A stretch of DNA of 54,345 nucleotides from the NCBI GenBank assembly GCA_040510375.1, contig JBEVJC010000026.1, positions 1 through 54,345 of the forward strand. The letters run 5' to 3'. This document shows positions 25,068-33,605 of this stretch, one piece after another (position 1 is the first letter of the stretch; each line of letters starts with the position of its first letter). Below the pieces are notes generated by a model. It was not told the DNA's origin. It did no database searches and was given only the letters and a program-made list of their open reading frames with translations. Origin of the DNA: JBEVJC01 sp040510375 (GTDB lineage Bacteria; Bacteroidota; Bacteroidia; Chitinophagales; Chitinophagaceae). A program made the position numbers and the translations under genes.

Positions 25068-25919
25068 CTAAACCAATGCAGGTTCTTCAACCGGGAGTCC
25101 AACAGACTGGTTAAGAAAATTGGGAAGGATATGACTGTAAGTCCAGCTGATCTTTTCGGGATCTTCCAGTTGTTCAATCATACTGTTGAGTTTTTCTTCA
25201 CCGAAATTTTCGATGACTACCTTCCTGCGTTCTTCCATCTGCAGGTGTTTACTCATCCCCTTCGCATCGGCTTCGGGATGGAATTGCGTTCCGATCATGT
25301 ACTGGTTAAATCGCATGGCCATGGCAGCCCGTTCGTAAGGTACATGCGGACGATCTTTTTCAATGCAAAGAATGGCGCCACCCATATCGCGGATCACCTG
25401 GTGGTTTGGCTGGATCACCTGGAAATCGCGGCTGTCGACCGCATAAAACGGATCTTCCAGTCCACTGAACACCGGTTCCTGTTTACCCTCTTCCAGCATA
25501 TGGATAGGGAACACGCCGAATGCAGTGGACCTTCTTTTATAAACCAGGCCAGTATTAAAGTAACGGCTGGCCAGCTGGTAAGAATGACAGATAAAGAAGA
25601 TATATTTTTTGCGGGTATTGGACGGGTTGGCATTCCAGCGCATCATCTCTCCAACCCATTTGCACCAGGCAATATCCCAGTCATCAAATCGGGTGCTGAG
25701 TGGATCACCGGGTCCACCTGTTGAAATATAGATATCAAATGAGGTATCGGGAATTTCGTTTTTGGATCGCACGTCGAATTCGGTCGACTCCACTTCCAGG
25801 CCAGTGCTGGCCGTCCAGTCGTGGATGATCTGACGGATACAACGCATACCCTGATTGGCATGTCCTTCATAGAGGTCGAGGATTGCGATGCGAACGGGAC
25901 GTTTTTCGCTGCTAAACAT
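25068..25919 (-). CDS. Class I glutamine amidotransferase-like protein
   Basis: A 283-residue protein with a GATase1 triad: nucleophile Cys111 in FFICHSYQLA, and His and Glu in GTQFHPEAD (about residue 225). The oxyanion strand is YISTGGPGDP. Such domains hydrolyse glutamine and pass ammonia to a synthetase, or act as gamma-glutamyl hydrolases. Residues after 235 form a helical tail not needed for the core fold. ATG 25919 (MFSSEKRPVRIAIL) puts the first strand near the N-terminus. A longer form from 25967 is possible, since TAnnTTTG motifs lie upstream of both. No separate synthetase domain is fused, so its ammonia acceptor is probably one of the neighbouring ligases. Confidence 0.82.
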   Translation of the reverse strand: MFSSEKRPVRIAILDLYEGHANQGMRCIRQIIHDWTASTGLEVESTEFDVRSKNEIPDTSFDIYISTGGPGDPLSTRFDDWDIAWCKWVGEMMRWNANPSNTRKKYIFFICHSYQLASRYFNTGLVYKRRSTAFGVFPIHMLEEGKQEPVFSGLEDPFYAVDSRDFQVIQPNHQVIRDMGGAILCIEKDRPHVPYERAAMAMRFNQYMIGTQFHPEADAKGMSKHLQMEERRKVVIENFGEEKLNSMIEQLEDPEKISWTYSHILPNFLNQSVGLPVEEPALV

Positions 25920-25922
25920 GCG

Positions 25923-25930
25923 CAAATTTA
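25923..25930 (-). promoter_or_regulatory. Putative -7 element (TAAATTTG) for the amidotransferase gene
   Basis: Minus-strand TAAATTTG ends 3 bases before ATG 25919, which would give a leaderless message. Two more matches lie upstream (TAAATTTG at 25978-25985 and TATTTTTG at 26055-26062). The region is AT-rich, so some of these may be chance. Confidence 0.3.
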
Positions 25931-26106
25931 GCTTATTTGAGGTAAATGGCTTAAACCATTGATTCACAACATTTACACAAATTTAAACGGTCAATTAACT
26001 GTATGATTCCCAAGGCGCGGGGGTGGGGGAAAGCCTTGCTGTTAGTGCTCTTTGCAAAAATAATGTCAATTAATCCGGCATTTCAGATAGCAGGAATGGT
26101 ACCCCA

Positions 26107-27933
26107 TCAATCCAGGAAATAATTCAGTTTTTTCAGACGCGAAAGGATGGCACCCCGGGTGCGACCGAAATGAGTGGCCATATCACTCACTGGCCGGTCC
26201 ATTTCGTACAGGTCACGTAATTCCTGGTCGAGGTCCGGAGTCCATGGCTGGTAGGAATCCTTATTGACTTCCCGTTTACTGTTATATGTGTAAGAGCGGT
26301 CAGACGGTTTTACTTTATTAACCGGTTTCATCTTTGAAGATTTTGAAACCGGACGCTCATAACGCGATGTTGTGGATTTCGCCTCTGTACGTTCGTACAC
26401 CGTTTCTTTTTTCACCTTTACCACTTCGATACAGGAAGAGGATGGGAAATTTTTAGGAAGCAGGGTTTCGGGGATGAAGAGTTTATTTTTCGCACGGGTT
26501 ACTGCTACATACAGCAGGTTGATTTCTTCATTTAATTTTTTCAGGTCGGGTTTCTCTTCTTCCTCTTTTATCTTTTCCAGTTTGGCGGCGGTAATAAAAT
26601 CGTTGACCAGGTATACCACATCATATTCCATTCCCTTTGCCCGGTGTACGGTGGAAAAGATCATCTCGGCAGAGCCGCGGTCTTTTTCCTCCACATGCCG
26701 CGCTTTGAGGTCTTTCAGGATATCATAGATCTCATTCTCATATTCCTTTACTATTTCCAGCATGATAGAAAGCTGGACATCTTCTGTTTTTTCGATATAG
26801 TCTTCCAGTTCATCAATATCTTTCATTGTCCGGATCATCTGGTCGCGGATCATATCGGGTTTATCATTGTACAGGTTCAGTACATCATACAACGAAGTAC
26901 CATCATCGGCATAAGTGTAGGAACTGATATTCCCTTCAAAATAGATCTTCCTGACCTTGGGGTTATCTGCCATAAAGTTGATGGCATTCAGCAGCAATCC
27001 CAGGTTGGTCCTCGCAATAGTGGCCCTGGTCTTCAGTTGTGTGCCTTTGCCAATTCCCTTTATATTCACCGGCCGGTGTTTAGTCAGCAGGTTTTTCCAT
27101 TCCAGTACTTCCATAGCAAGATCAGCAATTGGCTGGGGGAAACGGAAACTGGTGGAGAGATCCAGTTCGGCCAGTTCCATTTTTTCCAATGCATTTTCAG
27201 CAAAACGCCAACCATAAATCTGCTGGTGCATATCACCAACCATCACTTTTGTAGCCGTTTGGGCAGCAAACACCGCGAGCATGGTTGCCGATGCATCCTG
27301 GGCTTCATCAAAAAGGAGAAGGTCGTAGGGTAAACGCGGATTTGACAACTGGAATTTCTTGAGGTAGAAATCGTGTGTAACAGGAATCTCGCCCTTGTTC
27401 ATTCGTGCAAGCAGTTTACGCGTGCCGTCTTCAATGAGCTGGTAAAACGAGCGGACAAAACTGCCGGCCTGTTCGTCGGTAATAGTATCGAGATAGTTGA
27501 GCTCCTGCACCTTTGCCTTATCACTGTTGCAGAAGTAGGTAATGAATTTGTTGATATGGTTGGCGATGATATATTCACCGTGTTTCTCACCGATGGCGGG
27601 GAATTCGAGCAGTCGCGCAATCTCATGTGTTTTGTAGCCGGACGATTGCACCTGCAACCCTGATCCCTGCATTAAATAACGATAGGCCAGTGAATGGGCG
27701 GTTTCTACCTGTACATTGGTGAGGCCATGTTCGGTAAACTTACGGATGGCTTCCAGTTTGACGGACCTGTTGAATGCAAGATAGAGGATCCTTGAGTTAA
27801 CCGGCCGGCCTGCTGCATATTCAATCAGGGTGGTGGTCTTGCCGGAACCCGCCACTGCATTGATCTTCAGGTCGCCGGTTGATCCGATAATGGCCAGCTG
27901 CTGGTCGGTGAACTTATTTTTTGTCAGACTCAT
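26107..27933 (-). CDS. UvrD/REP-type superfamily 1 helicase with C-terminal HTH
   Basis: A 608-residue SF1 helicase. Walker A is AVAGSGKTTT (about 26-35), Walker B LLLFDEAQDA, then VGDMHQQIYGWR (motif III), VHRAKGMEYDVV (motif V) and NLLYVAVTRAKNKLFI (motif VI). After a Lys/Ser-rich linker (about 490-550) comes a C-terminal helix-turn-helix (WTPDLDQELRDLYEMDRPVS then GRTRGAILSRLKKL) of a type seen in DNA-binding homeodomain-like proteins. No nuclease domain is visible. ATG 27933 (MSLTKNKFTDQQ) places the Q-motif normally; the longer frame to 28017 lacks family features. It lies inside the amidoligase-like cluster with gaps of 187 and 224 bases to its neighbours, so it may be independent of it. 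Confidence 0.88.
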   Translation of the reverse strand: MSLTKNKFTDQQLAIIGSTGDLKINAVAGSGKTTTLIEYAAGRPVNSRILYLAFNRSVKLEAIRKFTEHGLTNVQVETAHSLAYRYLMQGSGLQVQSSGYKTHEIARLLEFPAIGEKHGEYIIANHINKFITYFCNSDKAKVQELNYLDTITDEQAGSFVRSFYQLIEDGTRKLLARMNKGEIPVTHDFYLKKFQLSNPRLPYDLLLFDEAQDASATMLAVFAAQTATKVMVGDMHQQIYGWRFAENALEKMELAELDLSTSFRFPQPIADLAMEVLEWKNLLTKHRPVNIKGIGKGTQLKTRATIARTNLGLLLNAINFMADNPKVRKIYFEGNISSYTYADDGTSLYDVLNLYNDKPDMIRDQMIRTMKDIDELEDYIEKTEDVQLSIMLEIVKEYENEIYDILKDLKARHVEEKDRGSAEMIFSTVHRAKGMEYDVVYLVNDFITAAKLEKIKEEEEKPDLKKLNEEINLLYVAVTRAKNKLFIPETLLPKNFPSSSCIEVVKVKKETVYERTEAKSTTSRYERPVSKSSKMKPVNKVKPSDRSYTYNSKREVNKDSYQPWTPDLDQELRDLYEMDRPVSDMATHFGRTRGAILSRLKKLNYFLD

Positions 27934-28014
27934 AACTCCTCGGTTCTTACTGCGGTTATTATTTTCCAGGAACCTGACCCGGGGACTCCGGAGCCGTTTA
28001 TGGTTTTCCAGCGG

Positions 28015-28022
28015 CAAAAATA
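28015..28022 (-). promoter_or_regulatory. Putative -7 element (TATTTTTG) upstream of the helicase gene
   Basis: TATTTTTG on the minus strand, 81 bases before ATG 27933, in the 224-base gap after the carboxylate-amine ligase gene. No clear -33 element. Confidence 0.3.
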
Positions 28023-28157
28023 AAGTTTCATTACCGCAGTGGGGGAAAGAATTATTGGGCTTGACGAACGCAGCAACATTAACCTGGTATTGGAAAAAAC
28101 CAGGTTACTCTATTATGCCATTTGGAAATTTCCGGGATAATTGTTTATGAAATTTCT

Positions 28158-29267
28158 TCAGATACCCGCCAGGTATTGACTCCTGATATATTCAACCACC
28201 GAAGTCAGGCTTTTGGTTTCACTAAATACTTTTAACTGGCGGTCGGCCCCCGTTCCATGTTCCAGGATCTTGTGCACGTGCTGGATGCGGTGACGGCTTC
28301 CCAGGTGATCAAGCACCGGATCAAGGAAATCGAGCAGTTCGTAGATAAGTGCGCGGGTATTTACCTCTTCTTCCTTTCCGAAATCGATAAGGAATCCGTC
28401 GACACCATAACGACTGGCCCGCCATTTATTTTCGTTAAGTAAGGCGCGTGAGTACTGGATAAAGTTTAGGTTTTTATGTCGCAACATATAAATCCTTGCA
28501 CAGATAGCCTGGAACAGTGCGGCGATGGTAATGGTCTCTTCCACGGTAAGCGGGATATCACAGATCCTGAATTCAACGGTATTGAAGAAGGGGTGCACCC
28601 GGAGATCCCACCAGATCTTCTTTGCGTTGTCGATGCAATTGGTCTTGATCAGCATCTTCACATAGTTATCATATGCTTCGATGCTCTCGAATGAATCGGG
28701 AATACCGGTTCGTGGAAATTTATCAAAGACTTTTGTCCGGAAGGATTTGTAACCGGTTTGTCTTCCTTCCCAGAACGGCGAGTTGGTGCTTAATGCAAAA
28801 ACATGGGGCAGGAAATAACGGGTGGAGTTGGCGATATGATTGGCCATCTCCCGGCTTTCCATACCCACGTGCACATGCAGGCCAAAGATGAGATTACTTC
28901 TTGCCGCTTCCTGCAGTTCATTCACGATCTCACTATATCGGACATGGTCGGTGATAAGCTGGCTTTCCCAGTGGCTGAATGGGTGCGTGCCGGCTGCGCC
29001 CATGGCCAGTCCCAGGGTATCGGCAATACCCGCGATGGTTTTACGCAGCGTAGCTACGTCGGTAAATGCCTCATCCACATCCGCACAGATATCGGTTCCC
29101 ACTTCCACCACGGCCTGGTGCATTTCGGCTTTCACTTTATCCTTGATCACTTTCTGGCCTTCATGCACGATTTGTTGTTCGTGGCTTTTAAGTTCCTGGG
29201 TTAAGGGATCAAGTACCATGTACTCTTCTTCCACGCCGAGGGTAAAACTTTTATAATTCAGGAGCAT
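28158..29267 (-). CDS. Carboxylate-amine ligase, GCS2 (YbdK/EgtA-like) family
   Basis: A 369-residue ligase of the glutamate-cysteine ligase type 2 superfamily, which joins a carboxylate to an amine with ATP through an acyl phosphate. The N-terminal Mg/ATP motif GVEEEYMVLD (11-20), the FGLHVHVGM segment (active-site His pair), DLRVHPFFNTVEFRICDIP and WRASRYGVDGFLIDF are all present. The length is normal for YbdK-type proteins. The exact substrates are unknown; cysteine specificity is not implied. The gene starts 35 bases after the ATP-grasp gene (29303-30256), so the two ligases are almost certainly co-transcribed. Confidence 0.92.
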   Translation of the reverse strand: MLLNYKSFTLGVEEEYMVLDPLTQELKSHEQQIVHEGQKVIKDKVKAEMHQAVVEVGTDICADVDEAFTDVATLRKTIAGIADTLGLAMGAAGTHPFSHWESQLITDHVRYSEIVNELQEAARSNLIFGLHVHVGMESREMANHIANSTRYFLPHVFALSTNSPFWEGRQTGYKSFRTKVFDKFPRTGIPDSFESIEAYDNYVKMLIKTNCIDNAKKIWWDLRVHPFFNTVEFRICDIPLTVEETITIAALFQAICARIYMLRHKNLNFIQYSRALLNENKWRASRYGVDGFLIDFGKEEEVNTRALIYELLDFLDPVLDHLGSRHRIQHVHKILEHGTGADRQLKVFSETKSLTSVVEYIRSQYLAGI

Positions 29268-29302
29268 AACAGGTAGTTCGTTTATTCGGTGTCCGCGAAA
29301 AT

Positions 29303-30256
29303 TCAGGTGAGTGGCGATTTGGTGCTGCTGCGTTTCACATACTCACCCCAGGTCAGGTTATCAGAACGGCCATCATTTTCCATCGCTTTGCTGATGGCAT
29401 AATTTGCGGCAGTCTCCACCACCCATTCAAAATTCTCTTCACCCACACTTGTCCGTTCTGCATCAGGCGCGGGGTTACAGAAGTCGATCGCGTACGGCAC
29501 ACCATTTCGCAACGCAAGTTCGACCGTATTAAAATCATAACCAAGATATTTATTGATCTTGAGAACGATATCGGTCATCTCCCGCAGTTTTTCAGGCGTG
29601 GGGGAGAAGTCGGCCACATACCGCAGGTGATGCGGGTTACGGGGCTCATAGGGCATGATGCGTACATGTTCACCGCCGATGCAGTAACAGCGGTAATATT
29701 CATCAAATACAATTTCTTCCTGCAGCAGCATTACCAGCTGGCCGGTTTCGCTGTGTTTATGAAAAAAATCTTCTTTATCATTCAGCCGGTAAACATTTTT
29801 CCATCCGCCACCTTCAAATGGTTTCATATAGGCCGGAAAACCTACATAGGCAAAGATGGATTCCCAGTCCATCGGGTAGGCCAGGTTGGCAAATGATTCA
29901 TTGGTTGTATCGGTGGGCAGATCCCAGGATGGAATGATGGCCGTTTTTGGAACGGGTACATCCAGTTTTGTCATCAGGCAATTATTGAAATATTTATCAT
30001 CGGCGCTCCACCAGAATGGATTATTGATCACCGCGGTGCCGGTCACGGCTGCATTTTTCAGCCAGGTACGGTAAAAAGGAACATCCTGCGAAATGCGGTC
30101 GATGATCACAGCGTAGCCACTTGGCTCACCCTGCATCGCCTGGCTGATCAGTACAGGTTCGGCCATAATGCCGGCGATATTTTTGCTGTTAACCCTTGCT
30201 ACGAACGCTTCGGGGAACGAACGTTCCTTGCCATGCAATACGCCGATTTTCTTCAT
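29303..30256 (-). CDS. ATP-grasp ligase (RimK-like fold), unassigned substrate
   Basis: A 317-residue ATP-grasp enzyme. A pre-ATP-grasp domain (about 1-95) leads to the ATP-binding part: YMKPFEGGGWKNVYRL (Lys plus glycine-rich loop), VMLLQEEIVFDEYYRCYCIG (adenine-contacting strand), and the metal-binding NTVELALRNGVPYAIDFCNP with Glu, Asp and Asn. Such enzymes ligate carboxyl groups to amines or peptides. It is the promoter-proximal gene of a two-ligase unit with the GCS2-type gene. The divergent hydrolase gene starts 151 bases away, so both may be controlled from the same spacer. It is clearly different in sequence from the ATP-grasp-like protein at 23805-25001. Confidence 0.82.
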   Translation of the reverse strand: MKKIGVLHGKERSFPEAFVARVNSKNIAGIMAEPVLISQAMQGEPSGYAVIIDRISQDVPFYRTWLKNAAVTGTAVINNPFWWSADDKYFNNCLMTKLDVPVPKTAIIPSWDLPTDTTNESFANLAYPMDWESIFAYVGFPAYMKPFEGGGWKNVYRLNDKEDFFHKHSETGQLVMLLQEEIVFDEYYRCYCIGGEHVRIMPYEPRNPHHLRYVADFSPTPEKLREMTDIVLKINKYLGYDFNTVELALRNGVPYAIDFCNPAPDAERTSVGEENFEWVVETAANYAISKAMENDGRSDNLTWGEYVKRSSTKSPLT

Positions 30257-30394
30257 ATATTTAATTTAGATGAATTGTACTGGGATCGGCCTTTGTAGGA
30301 AGTGGCCTCTTCAAATTTATTTTTTCAGGTCCATATAAACAAATTAACTATTGGTAGTGTTTCCCTGGAATTTTTTTCTGAAGGGTTGATCAAC

Positions 30395-30402
30395 TACTTT
30401 TG
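30395..30402 (+). promoter_or_regulatory. Putative -7 element (TACTTTTG) of the hydrolase gene
   Basis: TACTTTTG ends 5 bases before ATG 30408, so transcription would start at or beside the start codon. Two in-frame ATGs (30408 and 30417) are available. Confidence 0.35.
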
Positions 30403-30407
30403 AAATA

Positions 30408-31247
30408 ATGCAATTGATGAATGTGACGGAAATCCTGGTAGAAAGTGCGTTTGTACCCTCCCGGTTCCTCGGGAGAAATATCCGGGTCGATTTTTTCCTG
30501 CCCAGGAATGTGGAAGACCCTTCCTCTTTGAACCTTTTACTGATCAACGACGGACAAAACATGGAAGAACTGGGTTTGAAAAAAATCCTGTCCGACCTGT
30601 ACGCCGAAAACCGCATCAGGCCTGTGTTGTGTGCGGCGATCCATACCGGGGCCGACCGTAAAATGGAATACGGGATTGCCTCGGAACCCGACTATGCCGG
30701 GCGTGGAGCCCGGGCCGGATTGTATACCAGTTTTATTGTGGAGGAACTGCTGGACTTTATCCGGAGTAGTTATGCCATTCCTTCTTTTGCAGAACAGGCG
30801 TTTGCCGGTTTTTCACTGGGTGGACTTTCGGCTCTTGATATTGTTTTCAATCATCCCGCAATATTTAACCGGGTTGGAATATTTTCCGGATCACTCTGGT
30901 GGCGCAGTGTAGCACAGGATGACGAACGGTATGATGATAACAAACACCGGATCATGCACCAGGTGGTGCGACATGGTGCCTATGCTCCCGGATTGAAATT
31001 CTTTTTCCAGACGGGTAGCCTGGATGAAACAAACGACCGTAATAAAAATGGCGTAATCGATTCAATTGATGATACTATGGACCTGATCCGTGAACTGGAG
31101 GATAAGGGGTACCGGATGTCACGTGATATTAATTACCTGGAACTACCCCTGGGGCATCATGATATCCCCACCTGGGCCGAAGCCATGCCTTTCTTTTTAT
31201 TATGGGGCTGGGGAATTAAGGTTTCAACACCAGCACAGAAGGTGTAA
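30408..31247 (+). CDS. Alpha/beta-hydrolase, esterase D/enterochelin-esterase-like
   Basis: A 279-residue alpha/beta-hydrolase with the nucleophile elbow GFSLGGLSALDI. The LLINDGQNMEELGLKKIL and PVLCAAIHTGADRKMEYGI segments correspond to the start of the esterase family core. A catalytic His is likely in LPLGHHDIPTW near the C-terminus, and an Asp in the GSLDETNDRN region. No signal peptide, so it is cytoplasmic. It is transcribed divergently from the ATP-grasp/GCS2 pair and could release or trim their product; this is inference from position. Its last 32 bases overlap the 3' end of the convergent antiporter gene. Confidence 0.85.
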   Translation: MQLMNVTEILVESAFVPSRFLGRNIRVDFFLPRNVEDPSSLNLLLINDGQNMEELGLKKILSDLYAENRIRPVLCAAIHTGADRKMEYGIASEPDYAGRGARAGLYTSFIVEELLDFIRSSYAIPSFAEQAFAGFSLGGLSALDIVFNHPAIFNRVGIFSGSLWWRSVAQDDERYDDNKHRIMHQVVRHGAYAPGLKFFFQTGSLDETNDRNKNGVIDSIDDTMDLIRELEDKGYRMSRDINYLELPLGHHDIPTWAEAMPFFLLWGWGIKVSTPAQKV

Positions 31248-33483
31248 GTGGCAACCATTCCGATGACTGATCGATCGACTTCCTCCAGCTTTCCAATGCA
31301 AGCAGCATAAGGTCATGGTGGACATTTACCGGGAGATGCGCTTCCAGGTCTGTCTGAACAATTACCTTACCCGGGAATTTCCGTTCCAGGTCGCGTTTTC
31401 TATTGGTGAGGTCCTGGTTCCTGCCAAGCACAGCGGAAGGGTCGATCATTATTAGTTCCGCATCGTTATTGGACATCAGCTGTGATGCATGATCAAGCAG
31501 GAAGAGGTCGTCCGCATCAAGAAACGTTACAATTATTCGTTGCGGCGTTTCGAGTCCCTTGTCAAAATAAATCCCAACCGGAATACTGGTATTACGCAGG
31601 ATCTGTAACACGGTATCATCAAGCGGTGCATTTTCAAACAGGCGGCCTTTACCGGTCAGTGAGTCATATAATTTTTCAGGATTGATAAACCGGGTGGTGA
31701 GGCCAAGGATTTTTCCAAGGAAACTTCCTTCAAACACCGAACTTCCTGCACCGATGAGCAGCAGGTTGAAGCTGGCCAGGTTGGCCGTCTGGGTGATATC
31801 CTGTTCAACCGAAGATGATGCCTTGAAAAGGGTGGTCACCGGCAGGTTTAGTCTTGCTGCTTCTTCCTTGATCGGTTCAAAATTATCCCGTTCATATTCC
31901 GCCTGGTTATATTGGTTAAGTTCGTTCGATGGTGAAAAATGAAGTGCGGTAACCCTTGAGGTCCTGATTGATTTTTGGACAAAATGGCTTGCCAGGCGAA
32001 GCAGGCGCACACCTTTTGAGGGCAAGCGGAAAGTAACAAGTACTGAATAAATCCGGGTGCGGTCCTTTACATCGGCGACTGGCTTTTCGGGCCAGATGCG
32101 GTTGATGAGATCGAGTGCGGGACCGGTCATAAAAGTGGTAAGTAAGGCCATGATCACCATCATGGCAAAGATGGAGGGCGTTAGCACACCCAGATCGTAT
32201 CCGATGTTCAGTACGATCAGTTCCATCAGGCCACGTGTATTCATCAAGGCTCCAATGGACAGGCTATCCTTCCAGCTTTGTCCCACGAATCTTGCCGCCA
32301 CCATACTTCCCACAAATTTTCCCACTACTGCAACCAGGATAATGGCGATACAGACCCACCACATATTACCATCGTTGAGCAGGTTGATCTGGGTACGCAG
32401 GCCGGTGAAGACAAAGAAGAGGGGGAGGAGAAGTACCAGCGACACGTCTTCCACTTTTTCAATAAAGATGCTGCGGAAGTTGGAACGTGCGGGCATAATC
32501 ACACCCGCCATAAAGGCGCCGAATAACGCATGGATGCCGATCACTTCTGTAATATATGCAGAGGAAAGCAGGGTGAGGAAGAAGATCGCAACCACCGGTT
32601 TGCTGATCGATTCCTTACTCGCATATTTTTCTCCCATACGTTTCAGGAATGGCCGCACTACGCGCAACATAACAATAACGTAAGCTATTGCCATCAGGAT
32701 GGTGAACAATGCACTGGTGATGGACCCTGCCTTCACAATGGCGATAACTGCTGCGAGGATACACCAGGCCGTGATATCATCTGCGGCAGCGCAGGTGATA
32801 ACGATTGTTCCCAGCCTGGTCTTGGACAAACCCCGTTCCTGTACGATCCTGGCGAGTACCGGGAATGCGGTGATGCTCATGGCAATTCCCATGAAGAGTG
32901 AAAAGGAAAGGAAGTGGATATTGTCCGGCGCATAATTGACATAGATATAATAAGCCAGTCCGATCCCGAGCGTAAAGGGGAAGATAATACTGGCATGGCT
33001 GACCACAACCGCATCCTTTGCCTTGTTGCGCAGGAATTTCAGATCAAGTTCCATTCCCACTACATACATAAAGAGGATCAGTCCGATCTGACTGAGGAAT
33101 TGCAGGTTGGGTAAGGATTTGGCGGGAAACAGGAAGGCGGAGAATTCGGGCAGGTACATTCCAACGAAGGAGGGACCCAGGAAAATGCCGGCCATTATTT
33201 CACCGATTACGGTTGGCTGCCTTATTTTTTTGCAGACCCATCCGAAGATCCTGGCCACTGTGATGATGGTAAGGATCTGGAGTAACAGGATGGCCAGCGG
33301 GTTGGTCAGGTTATGATGATAGGCGTCTTTAAACTGATCCCAGGTGGAGGCCGAAAGTTGCGGTACAAAACCTTTCATTTTGCCGTTCTCCAGTTTCGCA
33401 CCATGGCGGATCACCCAGTAAATAATACCGGAGAAACCAAGGATCGTAATGATATAAAAAATGAGCGATCTGTATTTCTTCAT
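31216..33483 (-). CDS. Cation:proton antiporter (CPA2 type) with C-terminal USP-like domains
   Basis: A 755-residue protein. One N-terminal helix is followed by about 12 membrane segments of a Na+/H+ exchanger domain (about 60-450), with KIRQPTVIGEIMAGIFLGPS and the ion-site region CAAADDITAWCILA (adjacent Asp pair). The soluble C-terminal 300 residues look like tandem universal-stress-type domains (SVLVTFRLPS, NLLLIGAGSSVFEG, LMLLAL). It exchanges a monovalent cation for protons across the inner membrane; ion specificity is not readable. No KefF-like partner or TrkA-N domain is present. The gene stands alone, converging on the hydrolase gene with a 32-base overlap. Confidence 0.9.
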   Translation of the reverse strand: MKKYRSLIFYIITILGFSGIIYWVIRHGAKLENGKMKGFVPQLSASTWDQFKDAYHHNLTNPLAILLLQILTIITVARIFGWVCKKIRQPTVIGEIMAGIFLGPSFVGMYLPEFSAFLFPAKSLPNLQFLSQIGLILFMYVVGMELDLKFLRNKAKDAVVVSHASIIFPFTLGIGLAYYIYVNYAPDNIHFLSFSLFMGIAMSITAFPVLARIVQERGLSKTRLGTIVITCAAADDITAWCILAAVIAIVKAGSITSALFTILMAIAYVIVMLRVVRPFLKRMGEKYASKESISKPVVAIFFLTLLSSAYITEVIGIHALFGAFMAGVIMPARSNFRSIFIEKVEDVSLVLLLPLFFVFTGLRTQINLLNDGNMWWVCIAIILVAVVGKFVGSMVAARFVGQSWKDSLSIGALMNTRGLMELIVLNIGYDLGVLTPSIFAMMVIMALLTTFMTGPALDLINRIWPEKPVADVKDRTRIYSVLVTFRLPSKGVRLLRLASHFVQKSIRTSRVTALHFSPSNELNQYNQAEYERDNFEPIKEEAARLNLPVTTLFKASSSVEQDITQTANLASFNLLLIGAGSSVFEGSFLGKILGLTTRFINPEKLYDSLTGKGRLFENAPLDDTVLQILRNTSIPVGIYFDKGLETPQRIIVTFLDADDLFLLDHASQLMSNNDAELIMIDPSAVLGRNQDLTNRKRDLERKFPGKVIVQTDLEAHLPVNVHHDLMLLALESWRKSIDQSSEWLPLTPSVLVLKP

Positions 33484-33605
33484 CTTCCTGTATTCAATTT
33501 AAAATAACTGCCCGGGAGGGTAATTCCGTTCGGGGGTGGAGTGGCACCAAACGAAGACCGAATCGCCCGAAAATAACGAATTACACCGGATGAACAATTG
33601 TGGGA

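Noticed and set aside
26011..26038. Stem CAAGGC/GCCTTG enclosing a G-rich run (G5-T-G5) as a G-quadruplex or riboswitch
   Set aside because: Only two G-runs of five, a short stem, and no known riboswitch pattern.
27934..28017. 28-codon N-terminal extension of the helicase
   Set aside because: ATG 27933 fits the family start, and a candidate -7 element lies within the extension region.
28081..28106. Hairpin AACCTGGT/ACCAGGTT between the GCS2-type ligase and helicase genes as a terminator
   Set aside because: Stem of 8 bp with a 10-base A-rich loop and no T-run on either strand.
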